DNA of 64,000 bases, from NCBI GenBank assembly GCA_029817715.1, contig JARUPY010000605.1, forward strand, positions 2,294,001 to 2,358,000, in the 5' to 3' direction. A program made the translations under genes and the position numbers. The number at the start of each line of letters is the position of its first letter. The first letter of the stretch is position 1. The stretch comes from Melastoma dodecandrum. Lineage: Eukaryota > Streptophyta > Magnoliopsida > Myrtales > Melastomataceae. This document shows positions 1 to 10,859 of this stretch, piece by piece. The notes under the pieces were generated by a model. That model did no database searches. It saw nothing but the letters and a program-made list of their open reading frames with translations, and was not told the origin of the DNA.

Positions 1-3000
1 AAGGAGTACATACGCACCTGGCACAAACGTCCTGTTGAGGATGCGGCTGTCGTGCCATTTCTTTGTCTTCTCCTTGTAGAGCTTTGCATTCTCGTATGCT
101 TGATGACGAAGTTCCTCCAACTCGTTCATCTGCAGAAGGCGAGCCTCACCTGATCGAGTTTCGTCGAAGTTGAGGTGCTTCAATGCCCAGTAAGCCTTGT
201 GCTCGAGCTCCACTGGTAGGTGACAAGCCTTTCCAAAAACGAGACGATATGGAGACATCCCAATCGGCGTCTTGTATGCTGTCCTGTACGCCCACAAAGC
301 ATCGTCAAGTTTTAAAGACCAATCCTTGCGTGTGGTACTCACCGTTTTCTCAAGGATACGCTTCACTTCACGGTTAGACACTTCTGCTTGTCCGCTTGTC
401 TGTGGGTGATACGCCGTGGCCACCTTGTGCTTCACGCCATATTTGCTCAAGAGTGCATTAAATTGACGATTGATGAAGTGTGTACCTTCATCGCTGGTGA
501 TCGCACGTGGAACTCCGAACCTGGTAAAGATCTGTCTCTGCACAAACTTGACAACCACTTTAGCCTCATTAGTGGGGGAAGCAATTACTTCCACCCATTT
601 CGAAACATAGTCAACTGCAACGAGAATATACTTGTTACCGTTTGATGGGATGAAGGGACCCATGAAGTCGATGCCCCAGACGTCGAAGAGTTCAACCTCG
701 AGAATGTTTTGCAGGGGCATTTCGTTTCTTCGGGATATGTTCCCCGTTCTTTGGCACCTATCACAGTGACGAACAAATTGGTAAGCATCCTTAAAAATAG
801 TAGGCCAGTAAAAACCTGATTGGAGGACTTTTGCAGCCGTTCGGTCTCCTCCGAAGTGTCCTCCATAAGGGGATGCGTGGCAATGGGTTAAGATGTCCTG
901 GACTTCAGATTCCGGCACACACCTCCTGATGACCTGATCTGCACACTTTTTAAACAGAAACGGTTCGTCCCAAAAATATTGACGAACGTCATGTAGAAAT
1001 CTTTTCCGCTTTTGTGCATCAAAATCCGCGGGGATGAACTCCGATACAATAAAATTCACAATATCAGCATACCATGGCACGTTCACATCAGCAGACAGTA
1101 AATACTCATCAGGAAAGGAGTCATTTATGCAAACCTTGTCTTGAAATACCTTGTTGTTTTCTAACCTAGACAAATGGTCTGCTATCTGATTTTCAGTTCC
1201 TTTCCTGTCGCGGATCTCTAAATCAAATTCTTGTAATAGAAGGACCCAACGAATCAACCTAGGCTTGGCGTCCTTTTTCTCAATCAAGTACCTGATTGCT
1301 GAGTGATCCGTGAACACTACTATCTTAGACCCCACTAGATAACTGCGAAACTTGTCGAAGGCAAACACTACGGCTAACAGTTCTTTTTCAGTCGTGGTGT
1401 AATTAACCTGGGCATCATCTAAGGTCCTGCTGGCATAGTATATTACCCGAAAAATTCTATCTACCCTCTGGCCTAATGCAGCTCCTACCGCATAGTCACT
1501 AGCATCGCACATCAATTCGAAGGGCAAACTCCAATCAGGTGCTACGACTATGGGTGCAGAAACTAACCTCTTCTTGAGTTTGGTGAAGGCCGAAAGGCAC
1601 TCAGCATCGAACACAAAGGGAACGTCCTTCTCCAATAAATTGCACAATGGCTTCGTGATCTTGGAAAAGTCCTTGATAAACCTTCGGTAGAATCCAGCAT
1701 GTCCGAGGAAGCTCCGTATCCCTTTTACAGACGACGGTGGGGGTAGCTTCTCAATTGTCTCAATCTTTGCCCTGTCCACCTCGATGCCCTTGCTGGATAT
1801 CCGGTGACCTAGAACAATGCCATCACGAACCATAAACTGGCATTTCTCCCAGTTCAGGATCAAGTTAGTGTCTTCACAACGTTTGAGAACCTTAGTGAGG
1901 TTCGACAAGCAATCCGCGTACGATGCACCAAAAACAGAAAAGTCATCCATGAAGACCTCCAGACCATGTTCAATCATATCAGAGAATATGGCCATCATGC
2001 ATCGTTGAAAAGTAGCTGGCGCATTACACAATCCAAACGGCATGCGACGAAAAGCAAAGGTACCGTACGGGCAGGTGAATGTAGTCTTTTCTTGGTCCTC
2101 CGGGGCAATCAAAATTTGATTGTACCCGGAGTACCCGTCCAAGAAACAATAGAAGTCCTTACCTGCCAATCGGTCAAGCATCTGATCTATGAAGGGAAGA
2201 GGGAAGTGGTCTTTCCTGGTGGCTTTGTTTAGTTTGCGGTAGTCCATGCAAACTCTCCACCCGGTCACCGTACGAGTCGGAATCAGCTCGTTCTTCTCGT
2301 TCTTGACCACCGTCATCCCTCCTTTCTTCGGGACGCACTGCACAGGGCTAACCCAGGAACTGTCAGAGATAGGATAGATAATACCTGCGTCTAGCCACTT
2401 GATGATCTCCTTCTTCACCACTTCCTTCATGTTCGGGTTTAGCCGCCTCTGAGCCTCGACCGAAACCTTATGATCGTCCTCAAGCAGAATCTTGTGCATG
2501 CACACCGACGGACTGATTCCTCGAATATCCGCTATGGTCCATCCCAATGCTCTCTTGTGCGCCTTGAGGATTTCCAGCAATTTCTCCTCCTCCTCTCCTG
2601 TAAGACTAGCCGAAATAATCACAGGTAACGTGTTTGATGGTCCGAGATATGCATACCTGAGATGGTCCGGGAGTTGCTTAAGCTCTAAGGTGGGAGGTTC
2701 CTCAATTGACGGTCGCATTGGGTTCAATGGCCGCTCTAGCGTATCGAACTGTTGAATCCTTCGTGTGAACAGCGCTAGAGCCTCCTGGGTATCAACATCG
2801 GAATCGATCTCATCCTCTTCAGCATCTAGGAGCTCTTCATCACCGAGAGGTGAGAATTTGGAGGTGCACCTATCAACAACGTCCATCCGAAAGCAATCAG
2901 AATTCTCAGAAGGCCATTTAACAGATTTATAGACATTGAAGGTAACTTCCTGATCGTTGACCCGGATGGTCAACTCTCCCTTCTGCACGTCAATCAATGC

Positions 3001-5121
3001 CCTTCCTGTGGCTAAAAATGGACGGCCAAGGATGATAGGAATCTCCTTGTCCTCCTCAAAATCTAACACCAGAAAATCAGCCGGAAAGATGAACTTATCT
3101 ACTTTAACAAGAACATCCTCAATAATCCCTTTCGGGTATGTGATAGATCTATCGGCTAACTGAAGGGACACAGATGTAGGTCTTACCTCCCCCAAACCTA
3201 GCTCCTTATAAACTGAAAAGGGCATCAGGTTTATGCTTGCTCCAAGGTCACAAAGAGCCTTACCTGAGAAGGCGGTTCCAATAGTGCACGGGATCGTGAA
3301 GCTACCAGGGTCCTTAAGCTTCGGTGGCATCTTCTTCTGGAGGATGGCGCTGCACTCCTCGGTAAGCATCACAGTCTCGAAATCGCCCAGCTTCCGCTTC
3401 TTAGAGAGCACGTCCTTCATGAACTTGACGTAGCTCGGCATCTGCTCCAAGGCCTCTGCGAAAGGTATGTTAATATGCAGTTTCTTGAAAACATCTAAAA
3501 ACTTACGAAACTGAGCGTCGTCGTTTTGTTTCCGCGCTCTCTGTGGGAAGGGAAGCTTCGAGATGTCAACTTCGTGTTCCTTTCTTTCTTCCACCAGCTC
3601 CTTCTTCCCTTTGTCCTGCGGCAAGCTCAAATCAGAAGTTAGCGGACTAGTTTGTGGTTCCTTACCAGATTTCTCCGATGGACTAGGGCCCTTGCTCTCT
3701 TTCTTGGCCTCGGATTCTTCTGCCTCCAGTGAACGGCCGTTCCTCAGCGTGACGGCTTTAGCTTGCTCCCTCGGGTTGGTCTCTGTATTGCTCGGGAGAG
3801 TCCCATAAGCGCTGGAATTCACCGCCTGAGCCAGCTGGCTAACCTGGTTCTCCAGGTTCCGAATCGATGCTGCCTGGTTCTTCATCAAGGCGTCTTGGTT
3901 CGCCATGTACTTGAGCATCATCTCTTCGAGGCTCGGCTTCTTCTCCGAGGCTTCCGGTTGAGCTTGCTGATAGTGAGGTGCCGGTGCTGGTGCTGGTGGT
4001 CTAGGCATGCCAGGAGGAGGTGCCTGTGCTCTCCAGGAGAAGTTCGGGTGATTCCTCCACCCTGGGTTGTAAGTGTTCGAGTACGGGTTGTTGCGCTGCT
4101 GGTTCCCAACAAAGTTAGCTTCCTCCATGCTCATAGTGCACTGATCTGTGAGATGCGGTCCTCCGCAAATCTGGCACCCTTGCTGGTTGCTCTGAACCGA
4201 ACTAACGTTCGCTTCCTCAAATTTCTTAGTGAGCGCGGTCAGCTGGGCCTGAATTGAAGTTAAAGCATCCAACTCAAAGACACCCTGCGGCTTTCTCCTG
4301 CTCGCACGATCTGAATATTGATTCGGAAGACACGTCTTCCTCATCGTCTCCAAAAGCTCCAATCCCTCCACGTAGGACTTCCTCAAGAAAGATCCTCCAG
4401 ATGCCAGATTGACGTCCTTCCTGGACGAGTCCGTGAGCCCATTGTAGAATGCCTCTAGCTGTCTCCATCCAGGCAGATCATGATAGGGGCACTGTATCAG
4501 CAGGTTCTTGAATCGCTCCCATGCCTCCACAAAAGTCTCATCACTGTCCTGACGGAAGGTGGTGATCTCGTTCCTCATCTGCGATATCTTCGAGGGAGGA
4601 TAGTACTGATCCAAGAAGGCCTCCTCCATCTGTGCCCAAGTCGATATGGAGTTCACTGGGAGCGAGTTGAACCACGCCCAGGCCTTGTCCTTTAGAGAGA
4701 AGATGAACAGCTTCAGCCGCACTGCATCCTGGGACACTCCGTTCTGCCTGAAAGTGTCGCACACACTGAGGAACTTGCTCAGATGCTCATGCGGATCCTC
4801 CATCGGTGTTCCTCTGAACTGGACTGTATTCTGGATCATCTGCATCACCGAGGTCTTGATCTCATAATCGCGAGCAGCGATGGGCGGTGGCGCTATGCAT
4901 GACCGGTGAGCGTAAGTTCTGGCCGATGTGAAGTCCATCATCGGTCTGTTGTCAACATCCGGCCTCCCTCCATGCTCTGCTCTCGGGATCAGGTTCCCGT
5001 CGATCTGATGTCGGTTGTCCTCGTCGGCCATAGCTGATCTCTGTGCTCTTAGTCGCTGCCGGAAGGTGCGCTCGATCTCTGGATCCAAAGGAGTCAAATC
5101 AGCTCCTTGACTCCGTAGCAT
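1..5121 (-). CDS. Athila gag-pol polyprotein, open at the window edge
   Basis: At least 1707 codons in one frame without a stop, from an ATG at 5121 to base 1; an in-frame stop (TGA) lies at 5158-5160 just upstream of the ATG. Translating from the start I see the Athila-style N-terminus [19 protein letters not shown], the gag core (AWAWFNSLP near 4690), a zinc knuckle [13 protein letters not shown] near 4140-4180, an aspartic protease motif DLGAS near 3230, reverse transcriptase with FMDDFSVFG near 1930-1955, RNase H around 1150-1560, the integrase zinc finger (CHRCQRTGN near 750) and integrase core through to the C-terminal [19 protein letters not shown] at the edge. The frame is the same at both ends, so there is no net frameshift. 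The polyprotein makes capsid, protease, RT and integrase for self-copying. It looks coding-competent; whether it is expressed is unknown. Confidence 0.9.
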   Translation of the reverse strand, partial: MLRSQGADLTPLDPEIERTFRQRLRAQRSAMADEDNRHQIDGNLIPRAEHGGRPDVDNRPMMDFTSARTYAHRSCIAPPPIAARDYEIKTSVMQMIQNTVQFRGTPMEDPHEHLSKFLSVCDTFRQNGVSQDAVRLKLFIFSLKDKAWAWFNSLPVNSISTWAQMEEAFLDQYYPPSKISQMRNEITTFRQDSDETFVEAWERFKNLLIQCPYHDLPGWRQLEAFYNGLTDSSRKDVNLASGGSFLRKSYVEGLELLETMRKTCLPNQYSDRASRRKPQGVFELDALTSIQAQLTALTKKFEEANVSSVQSNQQGCQICGGPHLTDQCTMSMEEANFVGNQQRNNPYSNTYNPGWRNHPNFSWRAQAPPPGMPRPPAPAPAPHYQQAQPEASEKKPSLEEMMLKYMANQDALMKNQAASIRNLENQVSQLAQAVNSSAYGTLPSNTETNPREQAKAVTLRNGRSLEAEESEAKKESKGPSPSEKSGKEPQTSPLTSDLSLPQDKGKKELVEERKEHEVDISKLPFPQRARKQNDDAQFRKFLDVFKKLHINIPFAEALEQMPSYVKFMKDVLSKKRKLGDFETVMLTEECSAILQKKMPPKLKDPGSFTIPCTIGTAFSGKALCDLGASINLMPFSVYKELGLGEVRPTSVSLQLADRSITYPKGIIEDVLVKVDKFIFPADFLVLDFEEDKEIPIILGRPFLATGRALIDVQKGELTIRVNDQEVTFNVYKSVKWPSENSDCFRMDVVDRCTSKFSPLGDEELLDAEEDEIDSDVDTQEALALFTRRIQQFDTLERPLNPMRPSIEEPPTLELKQLPDHLRYAYLGPSNTLPVIISASLTGEEEEKLLEILKAHKRALGWTIADIRGISPSVCMHKILLEDDHKVSVEAQRRLNPNMKEVVKKEIIKWLDAGIIYPISDSSWVSPVQCVPKKGGMTVVKNEKNELIPTRTVTGWRVCMDYRKLNKATRKDHFPLPFIDQMLDRLAGKDFYCFLDGYSGYNQILIAPEDQEKTTFTCPYGTFAFRRMPFGLCNAPATFQRCMMAIFSDMIEHGLEVFMDDFSVFGASYADCLSNLTKVLKRCEDTNLILNWEKCQFMVRDGIVLGHRISSKGIEVDRAKIETIEKLPPPSSVKGIRSFLGHAGFYRRFIKDFSKITKPLCNLLEKDVPFVFDAECLSAFTKLKKRLVSAPIVVAPDWSLPFELMCDASDYAVGAALGQRVDRIFRVIYYASRTLDDAQVNYTTTEKELLAVVFAFDKFRSYLVGSKIVVFTDHSAIRYLIEKKDAKPRLIRWVLLLQEFDLEIRDRKGTENQIADHLSRLENNKVFQDKVCINDSFPDEYLLSADVNVPWYADIVNFIVSEFIPADFDAQKRKRFLHDVRQYFWDEPFLFKKCADQVIRRCVPESEVQDILTHCHASPYGGHFGGDRTAAKVLQSGFYWPTIFKDAYQFVRHCDRCQRTGNISRRNEMPLQNILEVELFDVWGIDFMGPFIPSNGNKYILVAVDYVSKWVEVIASPTNEAKVVVKFVQRQIFTRFGVPRAITSDEGTHFINRQFNALLSKYGVKHKVATAYHPQTSGQAEVSNREVKRILEKTVSTTRKDWSLKLDDALWAYRTAYKTPIGMSPYRLVFGKACHLPVELEHKAYWALKHLNFDETRSGEARLLQMNELEELRHQAYENAKLYKEKTKKWHDSRILNRTFVPGAYVLL

Positions 5122-5207
5122 AAACTGAAAAAAAACAAAAAACAAAAAACTTGAACGTCAAACAGCTATCGAAATAGAGGTAAAAGAAATCTAAATCGAA
5201 AGACTGT

Positions 5208-5225
5208 TCCCCGGCAACGGCGCCA
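5208..5225 (-). other. Primer binding site of the Athila element
   Basis: On the minus strand this reads TGGCGCCGTTGCCGGGGA, the standard plant Ty3/gypsy site complementary to the 3' end of tRNA-Asp. It lies five bases inside the LTR end at 5231 and about 90 bases upstream of the gag ATG. Confidence 0.85.
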
Positions 5226-6076
5226 AAATTTGATGCGCGTCGTCAACGCAACAAAAATAAAACCTCGTTCGCACACACTAAAATAGCAAGGGCAAGCAAG
5301 GGTCGAACCCACAGAGAACAGTGTCGATTAGATCGTTTAACGTCAATTCGGTAACTGATTTGAGGTCAAGTAAACGAAATCACACGATGCAAAGTTCAAC
5401 TAAGCGAAAGACTAAATCGAATTATCAATAGGCTTAAAAATCTAGGACTACCGATTTCCCCTCGTGTCCTATGCTCTCGTATCCCCCCCTTTTGTGTTAC
5501 TATTAAATTTTGCTGGTCGTTAACCGTAGGTTGCTAAACTCTCCCCATAACCCTCTCAGGTATCCGGGAACGTACCCTCGTGTATCAAATCCTCTACTCT
5601 ATGTCTAAGTGAAGGCCCTTTACGATTCAACCCTACTTTGGTTACCTAAGGTGCGTGGTATTTCTACTCTCGCACTAAAACCCGGTCTCTCGACTCTAAG
5701 ATTCCTTAAGCTATCCTGTTCCTGATCTAACCTAGACTACCCTCTCGAGTCTCCCTAGGTGATCGAATCAATATCAACAGTTGATCAGGCTGCTGATACG
5801 CATTAAGCACAGGAAACGAATAAACAACCAAACAAGAATTTAATTCATAACTGAAAAGAGGTTCAACAATCGCCGAGGAACACGAGGTTCCATCGTCGTC
5901 CTAGAACAAGAAAATTAGTTCATCACTACACTACGAAACAATAGAAGAGTAAAAGAACGCATAATCTAAAAACCAAAGGAAAAGGAAAAAGGGTTGCAGT
6001 TCTTCAGGGGCAAGAGTCTCCTGTCACAAGCCTTCTATCCCCAAAAGAGCCGACCCTAGCCAGCCTGAGTTGTAGT

Positions 6077-6086
6077 CTATTTATAC
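6077..6086 (-). promoter_or_regulatory. LTR TATA box
   Basis: Minus-strand TATAAATAG within the Athila LTR, about 430 bases from its 5' end. It is the likely core promoter of the element, with the palindrome array 50-215 bases upstream. Confidence 0.6.
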
Positions 6087-6136
6087 TAGGGTAGGAAGAC
6101 TAAAATCCGGAAATAAAATCCTAAAATATCCTCTAC

Positions 6137-6297
6137 TCGCAGCTGCGAGATAATCGGTCGCAGCTGCGACCTTAAGCTATACTCCACTCGTCTCTGCTTC
6201 CTCGCAGCTGCGAGACAATCGTTCGCAGCTGCGAGACTCTCTGTAGTGACACTCTTCGCCTTACTCGCAGCTGCGCCCAAATGCTCCGCAGCTGCGA
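6137..6297. repeat. Six-copy palindrome array in the LTR U3
   Basis: The 12-base palindrome TCGCAGCTGCGA occurs exactly at 6137, 6158, 6202 and 6223, and with one mismatch at 6265 (end changed) and 6286 (start changed). Spacing is 21 bases within a pair and about 63-65 bases between pairs, so three copies of a roughly 64-bp unit each carry two palindromes. Each holds a CAGCTG E-box. Position just upstream of the LTR TATA box suggests an enhancer-like repeat. Confidence 0.85.
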
Positions 6298-6699
6298 AAG
6301 TCTCTGTGAAGCTTCCTTTCTTCTTTGGTTTATTTCTTCATCCCTCACTTCGTCATCCATCATCTCAATTCCAATTTCCTACACCAACAACAACGAACGT
6401 GAGGTAACGCAATTCAGCTCAAAACCAGAAGTTTAAACACTTAAACTTACGGAACTAGATCAAATCAAAGCATACAAGTGATCATTTTAACTCTACTTTC
6501 GTAGAGTTATCAGAAGGGAATCGTGTGAAATCCAAGGCAAAGGGGTATCAATTACCAGACATTTGCAGCTGGAAAAATTAAATATCCGCCGAACGTCCCC
6601 GACCAGATGGCCGCCGGGAACGAGTACGTGAAACGCCCGCTTTCCGATTACATATTAAACATAATGAAGTGGTTGCAGGCGTTACAGAAATTCTGTATT

Positions 6700-6806
6700 G
6701 CTGCGTCTGCAGGACCGAATGCGGAATATATGTCATGAAATTCATGACATTGGCCGAACCCCCATTACGTGCTGAGGAAGTGGTAAGTGCATCCAATGAT
6801 TCCTAG
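6700..6806 (+). pseudogene. Possible Ulp1-like protease C-terminal fragment
   Basis: A short plus-strand reading ends in TECGIYVMKFMTLAEPP and a stop at 6804-6806. It resembles the catalytic-cysteine segment of Ulp1/SUMO-protease-like proteins (usually DCGVYVMKF...), with Asp replaced by Glu. Such domains are often carried by plant Mutator-like and CACTA transposons, which fits the transposase next door. No clear upstream catalytic histidine region was found. The match is short and could be chance. Confidence 0.4.
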
Positions 6807-7377
6807 CATTATTGTCTTTCCCACAGTTCGCATTATAGTCATAAAGATCGTCCCACCTGTGTTGGAGTTGAGGCATGGGTGAATTCTGGATAAGGTGTTC
6901 TCTCTTATGTTTGCACTAACAGCTTTGATTACATGCCATTGTACGTGCGGTTTAGACCGTAGGCATTGCTGACAGGTTGAGGCTCGTTGTTAGTATGATC
7001 AAATGGCCTGGGAATGAGGTTAAGAAAAGAGTACAACAGAAACTTAAAGATGATGCCAACAAGAAGAGTAAGAAGCCAGATAGCAGTGATGCTTCAACAT
7101 GGGATGCACGTCGATAGACAAAGGACTGATGACAGGCATCCTGAACATGGCAGTAGCATACCCTAACATCACCATGTAGGTTACGTTGCAGTCAACTTGT
7201 GCCACACTTTTGTAGCCCTTTGTTGTAACAGCTACCAACCTGGTCAAAAGAAGTAGAAATACTGAAACATGTAGCTTTGATTATGGAAAAGTCATTTTGA
7301 CATATGTACCTTTTGTAAGTAAATGAACAGGTTGTGGCTTTGTCCATATTCTGCAGTTATGCTGTCGAAATTTCCAA

Positions 7378-9525
7378 TTAAGGGTACATATTCCACTGAC
7401 CATAAACGGAGTTATCTTCGCAACGCATATCCTCGCCTGATCCGGAAGAAGATTCGCTACATACATTCGGCCGTTTCTCGTTATTCATGCCCCGATCATA
7501 ACCCCGTTCAGAGGGACCCGTGCAGGTTTCTTCATTCATACCGTGAAAGACATACTCTTTAAGCTGGTTACCGAAATTAAATGTCACGCAATCATCAATA
7601 CTTCTTACGCCTTCATTTTCCACAGTACTACTCTCCAACTCCAACGTTAGTGACAGAATCTTTTTTTGCAGCATTCGAAATGCTTTTTCTGATGAACCAC
7701 CAAGAAAACACATACGCCGGCATGCGGTCAGGAGAATACCTTGTCGTAAACTATTGATGTCCACCCCGTATTCACAGCCAGATGCAACTTCAGGATTTGC
7801 ACTTTTTGCTAACTTTGTCCACCTCTTATTGACTAGATGCTTTGGTATGGTGAAGAATCCTTCAATTTTCATCACGTGGAAGAGGTGTGCACACGGAAAA
7901 CCAAATGTCTCATAATGTAAGCAGCTGCAGCTGAGTTGGACATTTTGTTTTGCAGATGACACTTGCACGCATCGACGCTCGCCGTCATAACACGAAATAC
8001 TGTATACCCTCGCTATATTCCCGTCGACTAAATCTTCCACATAGAAACGAGCTTCCTTTTTCATTTCTGACTGAACTCTACGGAAAGAACTGAGGGTGTA
8101 CAACTGACTTGCATCCTCCTCAAGTCGACGCAACATCGTACTTGGCCTGAATGCCTTATGCATTGATTTGAAGTCCTCTTCGTATTGCTTGTGACGAAGA
8201 TCAGTAACTGCGCGCTCGAAGTTGTTAACGAAGTCATGCAGTTTATGTTTGCTGTCGACATATCCCTTCATGTAACGATGCATTCGTTCGCATCGTTGAG
8301 TGCTTCTAAGTTCTGCCCAGAAATGACCATTAAGATACGTTTGCCACCACATATGTCGGCATGCATAAATTTGTTGTAGCCATCTAACGCTTATGGATCC
8401 TGTATGGCTAAGTAAAGACGACCACTCCTCTTCAACTTCCTCACTTGGTCTACTATTGTACATGAATGACGAAAGACGGGCTCGCATTCCAGGGTCCTGT
8501 ACACGACAATTGATATTCCGACTAAAATGCCACAGACATAACCTATGCCTTGACAATGGCCATACTTCTCTCACTGAAGCAATCATCGCTTTGTCCGCGT
8601 CAGTGACCACGCTGACCGGATGTTTTCCTCCCATTATCTGTGTATGAGTACGTAGGAGCCAAGTGTAGTCCGTAATGGTTTCATAACTCATCAAGGCAGA
8701 CCCAAACACGGTAGTTTGATGGTGATGATTGACCCCGACGATGATCACCATTTGCATTCCATAATTGTTTGTCTTGAACGTTGAGTCTAGTGCTACGACA
8801 TCGCCGAATGATTGGTAATCAGTGATTGAGGTACTGTCCGCCCAATATATGCGTGTCACTTCATTATTTTCCACATGTGATTTGAACGCCATACCACTGT
8901 CACTGTTCCTCCTACATAGGAGATATGCAAGGACTGAATCACAACGACCAGCTACCCCAGCAGAGTCTTCCTTCAACTTCCGGTTATTTAGGTCCTTCAA
9001 TAGGAAACCGGCACGTGAATGTCCACCAGATGCGTGTACTACTAGTCGCATAACATCACACTGTCTAAAACCAACGTCAAGCATTCGACGGACAAATGTC
9101 ATATCTTCGTCGCTAACTTGCCGCCTTTCTCGCATAAAATATGACAGACATTCGCTCACCATGTCATGATTGTGTTCCAACTTAATTGCGACGAAATTCC
9201 ATTGCCCATTAACCTCCACTCTCGCTTTAAAGAAACACTTGCAACCATTCTTCACAGATGCACGAACCCGACTTCTCGCTGTCAACATAGGCACATCGGA
9301 ACATCCGCCTTCCCTTGAACAAACCCACTTTCTCATCACGCATTCACCGTTTCTTAATTTCTGCCGATCTCTTTTCCGAACAGAAAACCCATGAACCATT
9401 GCATACATTTTAATGAACTCTTCAACTTCTTCGGCAGTACTAAAACACATATTCAACATCTGTTCTTCGTTCATATCACTGATTATATTGAAGAAGTGCT
9501 GAACATCATGGTCACCTACATTCAC
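7378..9525 (-). CDS. MULE transposase, FAR1/FHY3-like (715 aa)
   Basis: Intact 715-codon frame. It has an N-terminal FAR1-type zinc-binding DNA-binding domain (about residues 30-120, ending LEHNHD), a MULE transposase core with Asp near 247 (VVALDSTFK), Asp near 309 (SVVTDADK), the CLWHF motif near 330 and a candidate Glu near 413, and a SWIM zinc finger near 533-547 (CSCLHYETFGFPCAH). This order is shared by Mutator-like transposases and by the FAR1-related transcription factors derived from them. Length fits the family. The flanking AT-rich inverted repeats (9990-10840) argue for a transposon rather than a domesticated FRS gene. No introns are needed. The left transposon end was not found; it may lie beyond the Athila insertion. 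Confidence 0.85.
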   Translation of the reverse strand: MNVGDHDVQHFFNIISDMNEEQMLNMCFSTAEEVEEFIKMYAMVHGFSVRKRDRQKLRNGECVMRKWVCSREGGCSDVPMLTARSRVRASVKNGCKCFFKARVEVNGQWNFVAIKLEHNHDMVSECLSYFMRERRQVSDEDMTFVRRMLDVGFRQCDVMRLVVHASGGHSRAGFLLKDLNNRKLKEDSAGVAGRCDSVLAYLLCRRNSDSGMAFKSHVENNEVTRIYWADSTSITDYQSFGDVVALDSTFKTNNYGMQMVIIVGVNHHHQTTVFGSALMSYETITDYTWLLRTHTQIMGGKHPVSVVTDADKAMIASVREVWPLSRHRLCLWHFSRNINCRVQDPGMRARLSSFMYNSRPSEEVEEEWSSLLSHTGSISVRWLQQIYACRHMWWQTYLNGHFWAELRSTQRCERMHRYMKGYVDSKHKLHDFVNNFERAVTDLRHKQYEEDFKSMHKAFRPSTMLRRLEEDASQLYTLSSFRRVQSEMKKEARFYVEDLVDGNIARVYSISCYDGERRCVQVSSAKQNVQLSCSCLHYETFGFPCAHLFHVMKIEGFFTIPKHLVNKRWTKLAKSANPEVASGCEYGVDINSLRQGILLTACRRMCFLGGSSEKAFRMLQKKILSLTLELESSTVENEGVRSIDDCVTFNFGNQLKEYVFHGMNEETCTGPSERGYDRGMNNEKRPNVCSESSSGSGEDMRCEDNSVYGQWNMYP

Positions 9526-9989
9526 AGTAATGATTAAAGGTTATCAATACATTAGGGATGATGAATAATAAATGCAAGATCAACATCATGTTCTTCACCG
9601 AATCTCGACTTCTCCGCTTTCAATACACTTTTCATTTCTTCCCACCAACGACGACCCAAAGCCAAAAACCAACACAATTCCAACCAGATGAACCGGCTGC
9701 AGCTCAACAACACTCCCCTGTCGAACCAGTTGGGGCGGAAGAAGATGACCAGCAAATTCCAGCTGCTGCCGAAGAGGAGGGATGATGCAGAAGACCTCGG
9801 ATGATGCCCTCCGGCCGAAGATCTCGGAGGATGACCTGCGGAATGTCTCTGGGTTGAAGATGACCGCGAACTGAAGATCTGGGTAGCACCCGAGCTGCAG
9901 CAGGAAATCGGGGGCGACGTGTAGCCAGGAAACCCAAATCCAACGACAATTGCTTTACCAATATTATATTAAATGCGGATGAGAGTTTC
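9526..9989. other. 5' flank of the transposase
   Basis: Between the transposase start and the AT-rich repeat. Short frames on both strands have no recognisable domain; probably the transposon's promoter and leader. Confidence 0.4.
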
Positions 9990-10840
9990 TGAACGTTAGT
10001 AAATTTTACGACTAATACACCTCATAATTAGTAATTACATTAGTAATATTTACGCAATTCAACAGTATGATCCACAAATTTAGTAATATGTTTAGTAAAT
10101 TAGTAACAAGTGTAGTAACCAGGGTAGAGATGTAATTTCACAACATAAATAGGGTCGGTGTTAGGTTCGGGAACACTGTTCAAAGTAGTAAATCTATTCG
10201 TAAACGACTTCATTTTTTAGTAACTGATTACTACTTTTTTTAGTAAAAAGGGCTCAAAATTGGTAAAAATTACTACGAGGAAGGGCTTTTTACTAACAAA
10301 AACTCCAGAATTAGTAAACAGATACTACTTATCGGCGTCATTCGTACAGTCCAAAGTAGTAAAATTTACTACCTTTTTTACTAAAATTGCGCTGACTTTA
10401 CTAAAACATTTCCGTTAGTAACGTCAACGCAGATGTAGTAAAAAAAGTAGTAAATTTTACTCCTTTTTTTACTACAACTGGTTTGACTTTACTAAAATAC
10501 GAAAAAATTTCGTAAAGTCAACGCAGAAGTTGTAAAATAAGGAGTAAATTTTACTACTTTTTTTACTACATCTGCGTTGACGTTACTAATGGAAATGTTT
10601 TAGTAAAGTCAGCGCAGAAGTAGTAAAATTGAACTGGAGTGAACAGTGAAGAAGTAGTAAAATTTACATACTTTTTTACTACCTTTGCGTTGACTTTACT
10701 AAAGGTTGACCGAAAAGTAGTAAAATTTACTACTTTTTTTACTACTTTCGCGTTGACTTCGTTAGTAACGGTCAACTATTAGTAAATTTTACTACTTTTC
10801 CTTAGTATTAATTAGTAAACTACGTAACGGTTACGTGCAC
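9990..10840. repeat. AT-rich inverted-repeat end of the Mutator-like element
   Basis: Dense reiterations of AGTAGTAAATTTTACTAC-type words on both strands. A stretch at about 10120-10185 (GGTTCGGGAACACTGTTC and its left flank) is similar to the inner arm of the foldback element at 61.2 kb, and the outer end near 10810 shares GTTACGTAGTTTA (reverse strand) with the outer flank of that element at 60.44 kb. I read this as the right terminal inverted repeat of the transposon carrying the transposase. Confidence 0.6.
10389..10615. repeat. Near-perfect 227-bp palindrome
   Basis: The left arm starts GCGCTGACTTTACTAAAACA and the right arm ends with its reverse complement; arms of about 110 bases match almost throughout, with a centre near 10502-10506 (ACGAAA...TTTCGT). 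A transcript of either strand would fold into one long hairpin. Confidence 0.85.
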
Positions 10841-10859
10841 GTACCGTTAGCCGCTTCCT

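Larger units (their letters stand above)
1..6512 (-). mobile_element. Athila-type Ty3/gypsy LTR retrotransposon, 5' portion
   Basis: Reading on the minus strand, the element shows a complete 5' LTR (5231-6512), a tRNA-Asp type primer binding site (5208-5225) and a single gag-pol frame that is still open at the window edge. The 3' part (any envelope-like region and the 3' LTR) lies left of the window. Domain order gag, protease, reverse transcriptase, RNase H, integrase is that of Ty3/gypsy, and the LTR start and integrase sequence resemble Athila/Calypso elements. The 5-bp target duplication on this side would be GAAGG (6513-6517); its partner is outside the window. The element appears to have landed in or beside the Mutator-like element to its right. 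Confidence 0.9.
5231..6512 (-). repeat. 5' LTR of the Athila element
   Basis: About 1282 bp bounded by TGAT...ATCA: on the minus strand it opens TGATAACTCTACGAAAG at 6512, a start typical of Athila LTRs, and closes GCGCATCA at 5231, next to the primer binding site. It holds a TATA box near 6080 and an array of short palindromes just upstream of it. The partner LTR is outside the window, so divergence and age cannot be estimated. Confidence 0.85.

Noticed and set aside
585..866. 93-codon minus-strand frame
   Set aside because: Shadow in another frame of the Athila integrase; no domain of its own.
3763..4257. 164-codon plus-strand frame
   Set aside because: Opposite strand of the Athila gag region; low-complexity composition only.
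9990..10840. CRISPR-like or centromeric tandem array
   Set aside because: Repeats are irregular, inverted and AT-rich with no unique spacers of fixed size; a transposon end fits better.
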